Assembly: GCF_003399625.1 (NCBI RefSeq) | Contig: NZ_NBXA01000003.1 | Location: forward strand, 1-64,000 | DNA: 64,000 nt | Direction: 5' to 3' | From: Subtercola boreus | Lineage (GTDB): Bacteria; Actinomycetota; Actinomycetes; Actinomycetales; Microbacteriaceae | In this document: positions 45,185 to 53,770 of the stretch, piece by piece | Layout of the letters: each line of letters opens with the position of its first letter | Numbering within the stretch: the stretch's first letter is position 1 | Position numbers and translations under genes: made by a program | The notes under the pieces: generated by a model | The model's database searches: none | What the model saw: only the letters and a program-made list of their open reading frames with translations | Told to the model about the DNA's origin: nothing

Positions 45185-47677
45185 CTACGCGTGAGCGCTC
45201 TGCAGGTCGTCGATCAGGCGGTCGCCGGGGACGGCCGGAACCATGGTCGCCTCGATGTCGGCGCGCTCGAGCAGCTCGTCCATGCGGCGGCGACGCGACT
45301 TCGAGATGAGCGTCACGACGGTGCCCTGCTTGCCCGCGCGGCCCGTGCGGCCCGAACGGTGCAGGTAGGTCTTGTACTCGTCGGGAGCATCGGCCTGGAT
45401 GACCAGGTTGATGTCGTCGACGTGGATGCCGCGGGCTGCGACATCCGTCGCCACGAGCACGTTGACCCGGCCGCTGGTGAGCAGCTGGAGGTTCCGCGTG
45501 CGGCGCGACTGGTTGAGGTCGCCGTGCAGCGACGTGGACGGGATGCCCGCGTCGTCCAGCTGGTCGGCCAGCTCTTCGGCGAACGCACGGGTGCGGGCGA
45601 AGATCAGCGTCTTGCCCTCGCCCGACGCGAGCTGCTCGATGATCGCCCGCTTGTCGCGCTGTTCGATGAGCAGAACGCGGTGATCGATCGTGGAGGAGGC
45701 CTGGTCTTCACCGGCGACCTCGTGCACGGCCGGCTCGACGAGGAACTCGTTCACCAGCTGCGCGACACCCTTGTCGAGGGTGGCCGAGAAGAGCAGTTTC
45801 TGGCTCTTGGGCGCGGTCTGGCGGAGGATCCGCTGCACGGGCTCGAGGAATCCGAGGTCGCACATGTGGTCGGCCTCGTCGAGAACGACGATCTTCACCT
45901 GCGAGATGTCGAGGCGGCCCTGTTCGATGAGGTCCTCGAGGCGACCGGGGGTCGCGATGATGATGTCGGTGCCGCGCTGCAGCGCCGAGACCTGCTTGAA
46001 CTGGGGCACGCCACCGAAGATCGGGGTGGTGAACAGACCGACCGAGCGGGCAATGGGCTGCACGGTGCGGTCGATCTGCATCGCGAGCTCACGCGTCGGG
46101 GCCAGGATGAGGGCGCGCGGGAGACGACCGGGCTTCCGGCCCTTGGCTCCGTCGTTCTCCATCAGGCGCTCGACCAGGGGTGCGCCGAAGGCGATCGTCT
46201 TACCCGAGCCGGTCTTGCCGCGGCCGAGAACATCCTTGCCGGCGAGAACGTCGGGGATGGTCGCTGCCTGGATTGGGAACGGGCTCGGAGCACCCATCGA
46301 CGCGAGCTGGCGCTGGATGTTGTCACCGAGGCCGAGGTCGCCGAACGTCTTGTCGACGACGTCGCTGGCGGTGGTGACTTCGGCTTCGAGGCGCTCGAGC
46401 ACGACGTCGTCGCCGGCACCGAAGCGGCCCGCTGCTGCGGTTCCCGCTCCGTCGCTGTAACCGGTGTTCTCGCGCTTCGGGTAGAAGTCGCTGCCGCGGG
46501 CGGCGCGGTCGGTGTTGGAGTCGCGGCGGTCCTCGAACGAACGCGCAGGACGGTCGCTGTAGGCCGGACGCTCGGTGCGGGCCGGACGGTCGCCGTAACT
46601 CCGTCGCTCCGTGCGGGCCGGGCGCTCGGAGCGCTCGGGACGGTCGCCGTAGGTGGGGCGCTCGGGGCGGCCGGCACGCTCGGTGTAGCTCGGGCGCTCG
46701 CTCCGCTCCGGGCGGTCGCCGTACGACGGACGGCCGGTGGATGCGCCGCGGTCGCCGTAGCTCGGACGCTCGGTGCGCGCACCACGGTCGGGACGGTCGC
46801 CGTACGCGGGGCGCTCGGTGCGTGCCGGGCGGTCGCCATACGCGGGGCGCTCGGTGCGTGCCGGGCGGTCGCCATACGCGGGGCGCTCGGTGCGTGCCGG
46901 GCGGTCGCCATACGCGGGGCGCTCGGTGCGTGCCGGGCGGTCGCCATACGAGGGACGGCCCGAGGATGCACCGCGGTCACCGTAGCTCGGACGCTCCGTG
47001 CGGCCGGCACCGGAGGCGTTGCGGTCACCGTATGACGGGCGCTCGCTGCGCTCCGGACGGTCACCATACGACGGACGGCCCGTGGATGCACCGCGGTCGC
47101 CGTAGCTCGGACGCTCGGTGCGGGCACCACGGTCGGGACGGTCGCCGTAGGAGGGGCGGTCGTTGCTCCGCGCGGGGCGGTCACCGTACGAGGGGCGGTC
47201 GCTCCGGCCGGCACCGGATGAGTTGCGGTCACCGTAGCTCGGACGCTCGGTGCGCGCACCGCGGTCGGGACGGTCTCCGTACGACGGGCGGTCGCTGCGG
47301 CCGGCGCCGGACGGATTGCGGTCGCCGTAGGAGGGGCGACCGGTCGAGGCGCCACGGTCGGGGCGGTCGCCGTAGGAGGGGCGACCGGTCGAGGCGCCAC
47401 GGTCGGGGCGGTCGCCGTACGACGGGCGGGATCCGCGGTCGCTGTAGTTCGACTCACGGCTCGGGGCTGCGGCGCGGGGCTCCCAGTTGGGGCGCTCGGC
47501 GCGGTTCGTCGGGGCGGCGCCGCGGGCGGCACGCTCATCGGGGCTCCAGCGGGCCTTCTTTGACGCTCCCGCGTCAACGCTCTGGTGGCCGCGGTGGCCG
47601 GCACTCCGCGCTCCGGGAGCGCTCTTCGGGCCGAACTTGTTGCCGCCGGTGGAGGATTTCTTCGAGTAATCGGGCAT
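45185..47677 (-). CDS. DEAD-box RNA helicase with long YGDR-repeat N-terminal region
   Basis: 830 residues. The N-terminal ~400 are disordered: from about residue 75 they consist of some twenty YGDR units in blocks such as RPSYGDRPDRGA and RPAYGDRPARTE. The helicase core follows with the Q motif (FPIQAATIPDVLAGKDVLGR), GKTGSGKT, LDEADHMCDLGF, a SAT motif (LLFSATLDKG) and HRSGRTGRAGKQG. It ends soon after the core (ADIEATMVPAVPGDRLIDDL onward). Such Arg/Tyr/Gly tails in RNA helicases bind RNA and favour condensates; cold-shock mRNA unwinding is likely. GGAAAG precedes the ATG at 47677. Confidence 0.88.
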   Translation of the reverse strand: MPDYSKKSSTGGNKFGPKSAPGARSAGHRGHQSVDAGASKKARWSPDERAARGAAPTNRAERPNWEPRAAAPSRESNYSDRGSRPSYGDRPDRGASTGRPSYGDRPDRGASTGRPSYGDRNPSGAGRSDRPSYGDRPDRGARTERPSYGDRNSSGAGRSDRPSYGDRPARSNDRPSYGDRPDRGARTERPSYGDRGASTGRPSYGDRPERSERPSYGDRNASGAGRTERPSYGDRGASSGRPSYGDRPARTERPAYGDRPARTERPAYGDRPARTERPAYGDRPARTERPAYGDRPDRGARTERPSYGDRGASTGRPSYGDRPERSERPSYTERAGRPERPTYGDRPERSERPARTERRSYGDRPARTERPAYSDRPARSFEDRRDSNTDRAARGSDFYPKRENTGYSDGAGTAAAGRFGAGDDVVLERLEAEVTTASDVVDKTFGDLGLGDNIQRQLASMGAPSPFPIQAATIPDVLAGKDVLGRGKTGSGKTIAFGAPLVERLMENDGAKGRKPGRLPRALILAPTRELAMQIDRTVQPIARSVGLFTTPIFGGVPQFKQVSALQRGTDIIIATPGRLEDLIEQGRLDISQVKIVVLDEADHMCDLGFLEPVQRILRQTAPKSQKLLFSATLDKGVAQLVNEFLVEPAVHEVAGEDQASSTIDHRVLLIEQRDKRAIIEQLASGEGKTLIFARTRAFAEELADQLDDAGIPSTSLHGDLNQSRRTRNLQLLTSGRVNVLVATDVAARGIHVDDINLVIQADAPDEYKTYLHRSGRTGRAGKQGTVVTLISKSRRRRMDELLERADIEATMVPAVPGDRLIDDLQSAHA
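46534..47440. repeat. In-frame tandem repeats encoding YGDR blocks
   Basis: Imperfect 27- to 39-bp units; the cleanest stretch (about 46798-46942) is four consecutive nearly identical 36-bp units encoding YGDRPARTERPA. This is coding minisatellite DNA, prone to copy-number change. Confidence 0.8.
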
Positions 47678-48033
47678 GATGCTTTCCGGGTTTTTTAATT
47701 TGCATGGCAAAGCGGTCAATACATTTGCGATTGACTTTTGCTGAACCCGGGCAGTCTTTGGCCGGGGCCGTTTCACATACGTGATTGTTCCCGCCCCGCG
47801 CCTTCACACCCGTGCACACGTTCGTGCGGTGTTGTTGCGCTTGTGCACTCCTGCACGACGCATCCATATTGCGCCCTGCCAAACCAGCGGGAAACGCTGG
47901 TGCACGAAACGAGAAACCGGCCCACCTGACTTACAAACCCATCCGCGCACGACGCGCGGTGTCAAGAGCCGACCTTTATACGCTACACGGTCGGCCCCCG
48001 ATTGTCACGAACCACAGGTTTCGTGCGTGCGTG
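47678..48033. other. Intergenic region: helicase promoter/leader and downstream hairpin of yhgE
   Basis: On the minus strand TTGACC lies about 50 bp before the helicase ATG, followed by an AT-rich run (GCAAATTAAAAAACC); TATGTG further up is another possible -10 box. Near the other end GCCGACC (47968-47974) and GGTCGGC (47989-47995) form a hairpin after the YhgE stop. No gene is supported. Confidence 0.45.
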
Positions 48034-50049
48034 TCAGGTAGCGAGCCCGGGCCGCGAAGTGCCGGATGCTCCGGCGGCAGCCGGCCCTGCGTGCTCGGTC
48101 TGCCGCGCCGCGCGCCGCGAGCCGGTCTCCCGCGCCGGCGACCCCACAAGCAGCCAGCCGGTGCGTTCGGGCCGCCGCCGCCTTGCGAGGGCCGCTCCTG
48201 CGAACAGCAGGCTGAGCAGGAGCAGGATGGCAAGCACGGCGACGCTCCCCCACACCGTTCCAGCAGAACCGCCTGCCAGGATGCCCTGCATGCCCGAGAC
48301 GGCATACGCCAGCGGCGAGACGCTGCTGATGAACTGGAACGGCCCCGACAGGATCTCGACCGGATAGATGCCGGCCGTCGTCGCGATCTGCAGAGCGAAC
48401 AGAATGAGCGAGATGACCGAGCCGACCCGGCCGAAAGCCGCCCTCAGGAACTGGTGGAACGCCGTGAAGGCGAGTGCGACCAGCAACGCGAAGCCGAGCG
48501 TCGCGGGCAACGAGGACCATGGCGCAGCCAGGCTGAACTGCAGGTAGGCCACAACGACCACCGCCTGGAGCGCCGCGAACAGCGACGCCCGGCCGAAGAT
48601 GCGCAGCACGAGCCGGCCCGTCGAGGCCGAGCTCGCGAGCAGCGACATCCGCAGTGGGCGGAGCAGCAGGAAGATTGCGAGGGCCCCGATCCAGAGCCCG
48701 GCGGGAAGGATCAGGATGGCGATGACGCTGCCGATCCCGCCTTCGCTGTTCAGCGTCGTCACGTTCACCGCGATCGGGTCGGCCGCGACCTTGGCGGAGG
48801 CCGCCGGATCCGTCGCGGCGCTCTTGGTGAGCGCATCCGCCCCCGTTTGGAGACCCGAGGCGAGCGTGGTGGCGCCGGTGGCGAGCTGGCCGGCACCCGC
48901 GGCGGACTGCTGGGCTCCCGTGGCGAGCTGCGCGACACCGTCGGAGAGCTGGGAAGCGCCGTCCCTCAGCTGGCCGGAGCCGGAGGAGAGCTGGGAGGCG
49001 CCGGAGTCGAGCTGCGAGATGCCGCCCTGCAGGGCATCCAGACCCGACGACGTCTCTGCCGCAAGCGTCGAGCCACCCGACGCGGCCTGACTGAGCCCGC
49101 CGGAGAGCTTCGCGTAGGTTCCGAGAAGCTGCGCCTTCGAACCGGCATCGAGGGTCGGGTTCGAACTGATCGCGAAGTCGAGCCCGGCCTTCAGCGAACT
49201 GAAGCCCCCGGCAAGCGTCGAGACACCGTCGGTGTAGGTGCTGACACCGTCGGAGAGTTGCGAGAGCTGGCCGGCCTGGTCGTCGAGCGTCGAGACACCG
49301 CTGGCGAGCGAGTCGACTCCTCCGGTGTACTGGCCGATACCCGAGCTGAGCGTCGAGGCGCCGGATGCCGCACCCGACGCTCCCGTGGCGAGCTGGTTCA
49401 GCCCGTCGGTGAGACTCGAGGCTCCTGTGCCGAGCTGCGTGGCGCCGTTCGCGGCGGTCGACAGCTGGGTGCCGACCGTTCCGAGCCCGGAGTACACCCC
49501 GGTCAGCACCTGCGTGGTGATCGTCTGGCCGAAGCCGGCCTTCAGGGCGGAACCGACGGTGCTCGCGACCACGCCCGCGAGGTAGCCGTGCGAGTCATCG
49601 GTCTGGATGTCGATCGATCCCTGTGCGGGAGCGGGCGTGCCGAGCGTGTTGATCTGGGCGGAGAAGTTCTCGGGGATGGTCAGCACCGCGTAGAACGTGC
49701 CGTCGGCCAGGCCCTTGGCGGCGTCTGCGCTGTTGGTCACGTTCCAGTCGAAACCGGTCTGGTCGGGCCCGGTGAGAGCGGTGACCAGGCCTCGGCCCGC
49801 ATAGACCGTGGACTGGGTGCCGTCGGCAGCGGTCGTCGTGAGCAGCTTGTCGTTGTTGACCACCGCGGCCGGCACCTTGTTCAGGTTGTCGGAGACGTTC
49901 GAGAACGCACCGGAGAAGAGCGCATTCGCCGCGAGCGGGATCACGATGACGGCGATGGCGGCCACGGCGAACCACCACCTGCCGCGGCGTCGGTGGGAAT
50001 GCACGGGTGCTGCCTCTGCGGCAGGAGCGGCAGTGTTCTGGATGCTCAT
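48034..50049 (-). CDS. YhgE/Pip-family membrane protein
   Basis: 671 residues. An N-terminal helix (about 27-47) leads a long extracytoplasmic domain packed with heptad-like small-residue repeats (LATGASGAASGAST, QLSSGSGQLRDGASQLSDGV), and five to six helices form the C-terminus (about 440-640). This is the YhgE/Pip architecture, related to phage-infection protein Pip and to ESX-linked or lipid-exporting systems. Its ATG overlaps the stop of the MMPL-ATPase-like fusion gene, so the two products are probably made in fixed ratio and may work as one envelope exporter. Confidence 0.87.
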   Translation of the reverse strand: MSIQNTAAPAAEAAPVHSHRRRGRWWFAVAAIAVIVIPLAANALFSGAFSNVSDNLNKVPAAVVNNDKLLTTTAADGTQSTVYAGRGLVTALTGPDQTGFDWNVTNSADAAKGLADGTFYAVLTIPENFSAQINTLGTPAPAQGSIDIQTDDSHGYLAGVVASTVGSALKAGFGQTITTQVLTGVYSGLGTVGTQLSTAANGATQLGTGASSLTDGLNQLATGASGAASGASTLSSGIGQYTGGVDSLASGVSTLDDQAGQLSQLSDGVSTYTDGVSTLAGGFSSLKAGLDFAISSNPTLDAGSKAQLLGTYAKLSGGLSQAASGGSTLAAETSSGLDALQGGISQLDSGASQLSSGSGQLRDGASQLSDGVAQLATGAQQSAAGAGQLATGATTLASGLQTGADALTKSAATDPAASAKVAADPIAVNVTTLNSEGGIGSVIAILILPAGLWIGALAIFLLLRPLRMSLLASSASTGRLVLRIFGRASLFAALQAVVVVAYLQFSLAAPWSSLPATLGFALLVALAFTAFHQFLRAAFGRVGSVISLILFALQIATTAGIYPVEILSGPFQFISSVSPLAYAVSGMQGILAGGSAGTVWGSVAVLAILLLLSLLFAGAALARRRRPERTGWLLVGSPARETGSRRAARQTEHAGPAAAGASGTSRPGLAT

Positions 50050-53000
50050 CGGAGGACCCCTTCAGGACGGGCGGGAGTGGAGAGTTCGAGGGTGACCAGC
50101 GGCCGGGCGGAGGCTGAGGCCGTGATCGAGCCGGCGGCAGCCTGCCGCGCCGCGCCGAACTCCGGCACTGCGGGAAGACCGAGCACGAGCGTCATGCCGG
50201 CGGGCACAAGGTCGGCCAGGGCATCCACGAAGCCCCCGGTGTCAGCCAGCGGCGACCCCGCATCGCCCGTGTCGAGCACCAGCACCGCGCCACCGTCGGC
50301 GAGACCCAGCGCGGTGAGCACCAGCGCCGTCGCGAGCGGCGTGAGCGAACCGAGGGCGGTGTCAGCCGAGAGCGGCGGCTCGCCGGGGAACCGCGAGAGC
50401 ACCCTGTCGATGTCGGCGACACGGCGTTCGATCTCGGATGTCGACGCTCCGCGCCGGAACAGCGGCCGGGCGTAACGGATGCGATCACCGAGCGCCGAGC
50501 CGACGGAGGTCGAGGCATCCGTCCGCCCCGAGGCGAGATCGACAAGGGTCACGCACCGGCTGAGGGCGCCGGCCTCGGATGGCACGGTGAACCCGAGCAC
50601 CTGCAGCTCGCCGGACTCGGGAACGAGGCGCCCCGCCAGCGTTGCGCCGACCAGGCGGCGTGACGTGGTGTCGCCGGCGAGAACCAGGATCGAGCCCTCG
50701 GTGAGCGAGAGCTCGATCGTGTTCTCGACCCCTCCGATGCGGAGGTCTTCGGCAGAGACGATGTCGTCGGTGTGACGGGACGCCCAGGCCGCACTCGAGA
50801 TGTGTTCGCGAAGACCCTCGCCCTCGACATCCACATTCGGCAGGATGCGGGACAGCGCCCGCGGCAGCTTCCACGCCGTGGCGCCGAGCAGTGTCATCAC
50901 GGCCGGAACGAGCGTCATCCGCACCAGGAACGCATCGACGAAGACACCGACGGCCAGCGCGAGCGCGATCTGTTTGATGGCGCCGGTGCCCTCGGGCACG
51001 AAGGCGAAGAACACGAAGAACATGATGAGCGCGGCAGCCGTGACCACCCGGGCTCCCTGCACGAAGCCGACCCGGATGGCGCGGCGGGCGTCCTTCGTCT
51101 TCACGAACTCCTCCCGCATGCCCGAGACGAGGAACACCTCGTAGTCCATGGCGAGCCCGAAGAGGATCGCCATCAGCAGAATGGGCAGGAAGCTGATGAG
51201 CGGGCCCGTTGTCGCGATGTTCAGCAGATCGGCACCCCAGCCCCACTGGAAGACGGCGACGGTCACCCCGAAGCTCGCACCCACAGAGAAGAGGAAGCCG
51301 ACGGCCGCCTTGATCGGCACCGCGATCGAGCGGAACACCATGGCCAGCAGCACGATCGAGAGACCGACCACGAGGATGCCGAACGGCAGCAGGGCGGCGG
51401 TGAGCAGGTCGGAGATGTCCACGGCGACGGCCGTCTGCCCCGTGACGGCAATGGGTGTGCCGAGATCGGCCGTGATCTTGTCGTTCACCGCCCGGAGATC
51501 GTGCACGAGTGTCTTGGTCTCGGGCGAGTCGGGAGCGGTCGTCGGGATGACCTGGAAGATCGCGGTGTCGACGGTGGGATCCGGGATGCCCTGCCCGACG
51601 ACAGCAACCCCGGGAACGGTGCGCAGCTCGTCGCCGATCTTGGTGAGCACACCCTGGATGTCGGTGGACTGCGTGATGTCGGCCACCACGATGAGCGGGC
51701 CGTTGAAACCGGGGCCGAAGCCCTCGGCGAGCAGATCGTAGGCCTGGCGGTTCGTCGTGTCGGCGGGCTGCTGGCCGGAGGTCGGCAGGTTCAGGTCGAG
51801 GCTGAAGGCAGGGATGGCGGCGACGCCGACCAGCCCGCACACGACAATGATGAACACGATCGGCGCTTTCATGACGAGGCCCACCCAGCGGGCACCCATC
51901 GAGCGCGAGACCGGTTTGGTGCCGGATTTCGCGCGGGCGGCATGGGCTCCGGCGTGCACCGGCGCAGCCGGGTCTGCCGCGTCGACGACCGGGGCGGCGT
52001 GGTGGGCGGGGTGGGCATCCGGAGCACCCGCACCCAGGCCTGCGATCGTGACCGGCTCGTCGTGTTCCAGCGCCGCGAGCGCACGGCGTTCGACCCGGGA
52101 GCCGCTCTTGGGCCTCAGCCGGTTCTTCGCGAGGCCCATGATGGCCGGCAGGAGGGTTGCCGCGATGCAGACCGAGATGAAGACGGCGAAGGCGGCGGCG
52201 ACCCCCATGACACTGAGGAACGGGATGCCGACGACGAGCAGACCGAGCAGGGCGATGATCACGGTCGTGCCCGCGAAGACCACCGCACTGCCCGCGGTCG
52301 CGACCGCCTGCGCAGCCGATTCCTCGGGCTCCTGGCCCTGGGCGAGCTGCGTTCGATGCCGCGAGAGGATGAACAGGGCGTAGTCGATCCCGACCGCGAG
52401 TCCGATCATCACGGCCAGGAGCGGCGCCGTGCTCGAGATGGAGGCGAACGCCGTCGAGGCGGTGACGGCGCCGATCGAGATGCCGACACCGATGATCGCC
52501 GAGAGCAGCGGCAGCCCGGCGGCGAGCAGGGAGCCGAAGGTGATGAAGAGCACCACGGCGGCGAACAGCACACCGAGACCCTCCGATGGCGAGATGCCGA
52601 CAGTGTTGTCCTGGAAGACCTGGCCGCCGAATTCGACCCGGATGCCCGCATCGGACGCCAGCGCGCGGGTGGCCTGCACGGCATCCGTCGTCGAGGCCGG
52701 AATGTCGACGGTCGGCCCGTCGAACGACACCGAGGCGTAGGCGATCGTCTTGTCGGCGGAGATCGCGTTGGTGGCGTACTGGGAGTAGGGCGTGACGACC
52801 GAACTGACGTGCGGGATCTTCGCGAGCGCATCCGTCACGGCCGTGATGGCCGCCTGGTCGGCAGGGTCGGTGACCGTCTGGCCCGCCGGCACCTGGAACA
52901 CCACCTGCGCGCTCGATCCGGCGACGGCTGGGAACACCGCGTCGAGCTTGTCGAGAGTCTGCTGGGACTCGGTTCCCGGGATGCTGAACCCCTCGTCGTA

Positions 53001-53120
53001 GCTGCCGCCGAGAGCGACTCCGCCGCCGAGGATCCCGGCGAGCAGCAGGAACCACACCACGATCACCTGCCAGGGATGACGGAACGAGAAGCGTCCGATG
53101 CGGTACAGAAGAGTTGCCAT
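50046..53120 (-). CDS. MMPL-family transporter fused to a degenerate ABC-ATPase-like domain
   Basis: 1024 residues. Residues 1-760 form a complete MMPL/RND exporter with two sets of helices and two periplasmic loops (QVTDPADQA-like loop 1; loop 2 after 440). A His/Ala/Pro-rich linker lies near 345-400. From about 785 the protein resembles an ABC ATPase: LAGDTTSRRLVGATLAGRLV then ESGELQVLGF, and GGAVLVLDTGDAG. But Walker A is lost (G816 DTTS R821 R822 L823 where G-K-S/T is needed) and Asp950 of Walker B is followed by Thr, not Glu. It cannot be a normal ATPase. AGGAG precedes the ATG; TetR is 11 bp upstream and yhgE overlaps downstream. Confidence 0.85.
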   Translation of the reverse strand: MATLLYRIGRFSFRHPWQVIVVWFLLLAGILGGGVALGGSYDEGFSIPGTESQQTLDKLDAVFPAVAGSSAQVVFQVPAGQTVTDPADQAAITAVTDALAKIPHVSSVVTPYSQYATNAISADKTIAYASVSFDGPTVDIPASTTDAVQATRALASDAGIRVEFGGQVFQDNTVGISPSEGLGVLFAAVVLFITFGSLLAAGLPLLSAIIGVGISIGAVTASTAFASISSTAPLLAVMIGLAVGIDYALFILSRHRTQLAQGQEPEESAAQAVATAGSAVVFAGTTVIIALLGLLVVGIPFLSVMGVAAAFAVFISVCIAATLLPAIMGLAKNRLRPKSGSRVERRALAALEHDEPVTIAGLGAGAPDAHPAHHAAPVVDAADPAAPVHAGAHAARAKSGTKPVSRSMGARWVGLVMKAPIVFIIVVCGLVGVAAIPAFSLDLNLPTSGQQPADTTNRQAYDLLAEGFGPGFNGPLIVVADITQSTDIQGVLTKIGDELRTVPGVAVVGQGIPDPTVDTAIFQVIPTTAPDSPETKTLVHDLRAVNDKITADLGTPIAVTGQTAVAVDISDLLTAALLPFGILVVGLSIVLLAMVFRSIAVPIKAAVGFLFSVGASFGVTVAVFQWGWGADLLNIATTGPLISFLPILLMAILFGLAMDYEVFLVSGMREEFVKTKDARRAIRVGFVQGARVVTAAALIMFFVFFAFVPEGTGAIKQIALALAVGVFVDAFLVRMTLVPAVMTLLGATAWKLPRALSRILPNVDVEGEGLREHISSAAWASRHTDDIVSAEDLRIGGVENTIELSLTEGSILVLAGDTTSRRLVGATLAGRLVPESGELQVLGFTVPSEAGALSRCVTLVDLASGRTDASTSVGSALGDRIRYARPLFRRGASTSEIERRVADIDRVLSRFPGEPPLSADTALGSLTPLATALVLTALGLADGGAVLVLDTGDAGSPLADTGGFVDALADLVPAGMTLVLGLPAVPEFGAARQAAAGSITASASARPLVTLELSTPARPEGVLR

Positions 53121-53131
53121 GGTGCGGACTC

Positions 53132-53731
53132 CTAGAGCGTGACGGCCGGGGCGGCGAGGGGGACGAGAAGTTCGGCGACGACGGCGACCAGGGCCGCGCG
53201 GGCCTCTTCGATGGGGGCCAGGTCGGTCGACGGCATCGCGACTCCGGTCGCGACCACGTAGGCGGCACCGGCCAGAGCGACGCCGAGCCGGATACGCTGC
53301 TCGGGTGTCGCCAACTCGTTGACGAACGAGTCGCTCAGCCTGCGCAGAAAGTCGTTGGCACGATCGACGATCGGGATACCCGCCAGCGACTGGCCCTGGT
53401 TGATGATGATGTGGGCCTCGAGGCCGTGCACCAGCAGGAAATCGATGAAGTCCTCGACGAAAGTGCCCCGCAGTTCGGCGTCGGCGATGCGGCCGATCGA
53501 GCCCTGGAAGAGACCGTCGAGTTTGACGACGGCAGGGGTGAGCGCCTCTTCGAGCAGCGCCTCCTTCGATGCGAAGTGGTACAGCACGCTCGACTTCGAG
53601 TAGCCGGCGGCGTCGGCGATCTGCTGGAGAGACGCCCCCGCATAGCTCGTCTCGACGAACAGTCGGAGCGCGACGGCCTTCAGTTCTTCCGAAGGATCGG
53701 GCCGGGGGGAGGAGGGAGATGCCACGGGCAC
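53132..53731 (-). CDS. TetR-family transcriptional regulator
   Basis: 199 residues from the chosen GTG. The N-terminal helix-turn-helix reads SLQQIADAAGYSKSSVLYHF (about 34-53), canonical for TetR; the ligand-binding helices follow. Three GTG codons could start it (53764, 53731, 53725); the second has AGG at a suitable distance. A TGACCG-CT-CGGTCA palindrome lies right before it and within the longer version. The gene begins the TetR-MMPL-yhgE group, just after the RND gene, so autoregulation of the downstream half is likely. Confidence 0.85.
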   Translation of the reverse strand: MPVASPSSPRPDPSEELKAVALRLFVETSYAGASLQQIADAAGYSKSSVLYHFASKEALLEEALTPAVVKLDGLFQGSIGRIADAELRGTFVEDFIDFLLVHGLEAHIIINQGQSLAGIPIVDRANDFLRRLSDSFVNELATPEQRIRLGVALAGAAYVVATGVAMPSTDLAPIEEARAALVAVVAELLVPLAAPAVTL

Positions 53732-53739
53732 GAGCTTAC

Positions 53740-53755
53740 CTGACCGCTCGGTCAG
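53740..53755. promoter_or_regulatory. Palindromic TetR-type operator
   Basis: CTGACCG-CT-CGGTCAG is a perfect 7-bp inverted repeat. A further half-site CGGTCAG lies 19 bp away (53768-53774), overlapping the stop codon of the RND gene. Confidence 0.55.
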
Positions 53756-53770
53756 CTCCTGCACGATCGG

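Noticed and set aside
46534-47440. Regular repeats resembling a CRISPR array
   Set aside because: Units are adjacent coding repeats in frame with a helicase, of varying length and without unique spacers.
47785-50475. 896-codon plus-strand frame across yhgE
   Set aside because: Shadow of the YhgE gene and its neighbour; repetitive Gly/Glu/Arg/Leu sequence produced by the antisense of Ser/Gly/Ala repeats.
50772-53135. 787-codon open frame on the plus strand
   Set aside because: It is antisense to the MMPL-fusion gene; its product is a low-complexity Arg/Asp/Glu/His mix without domains, an artefact of high GC.
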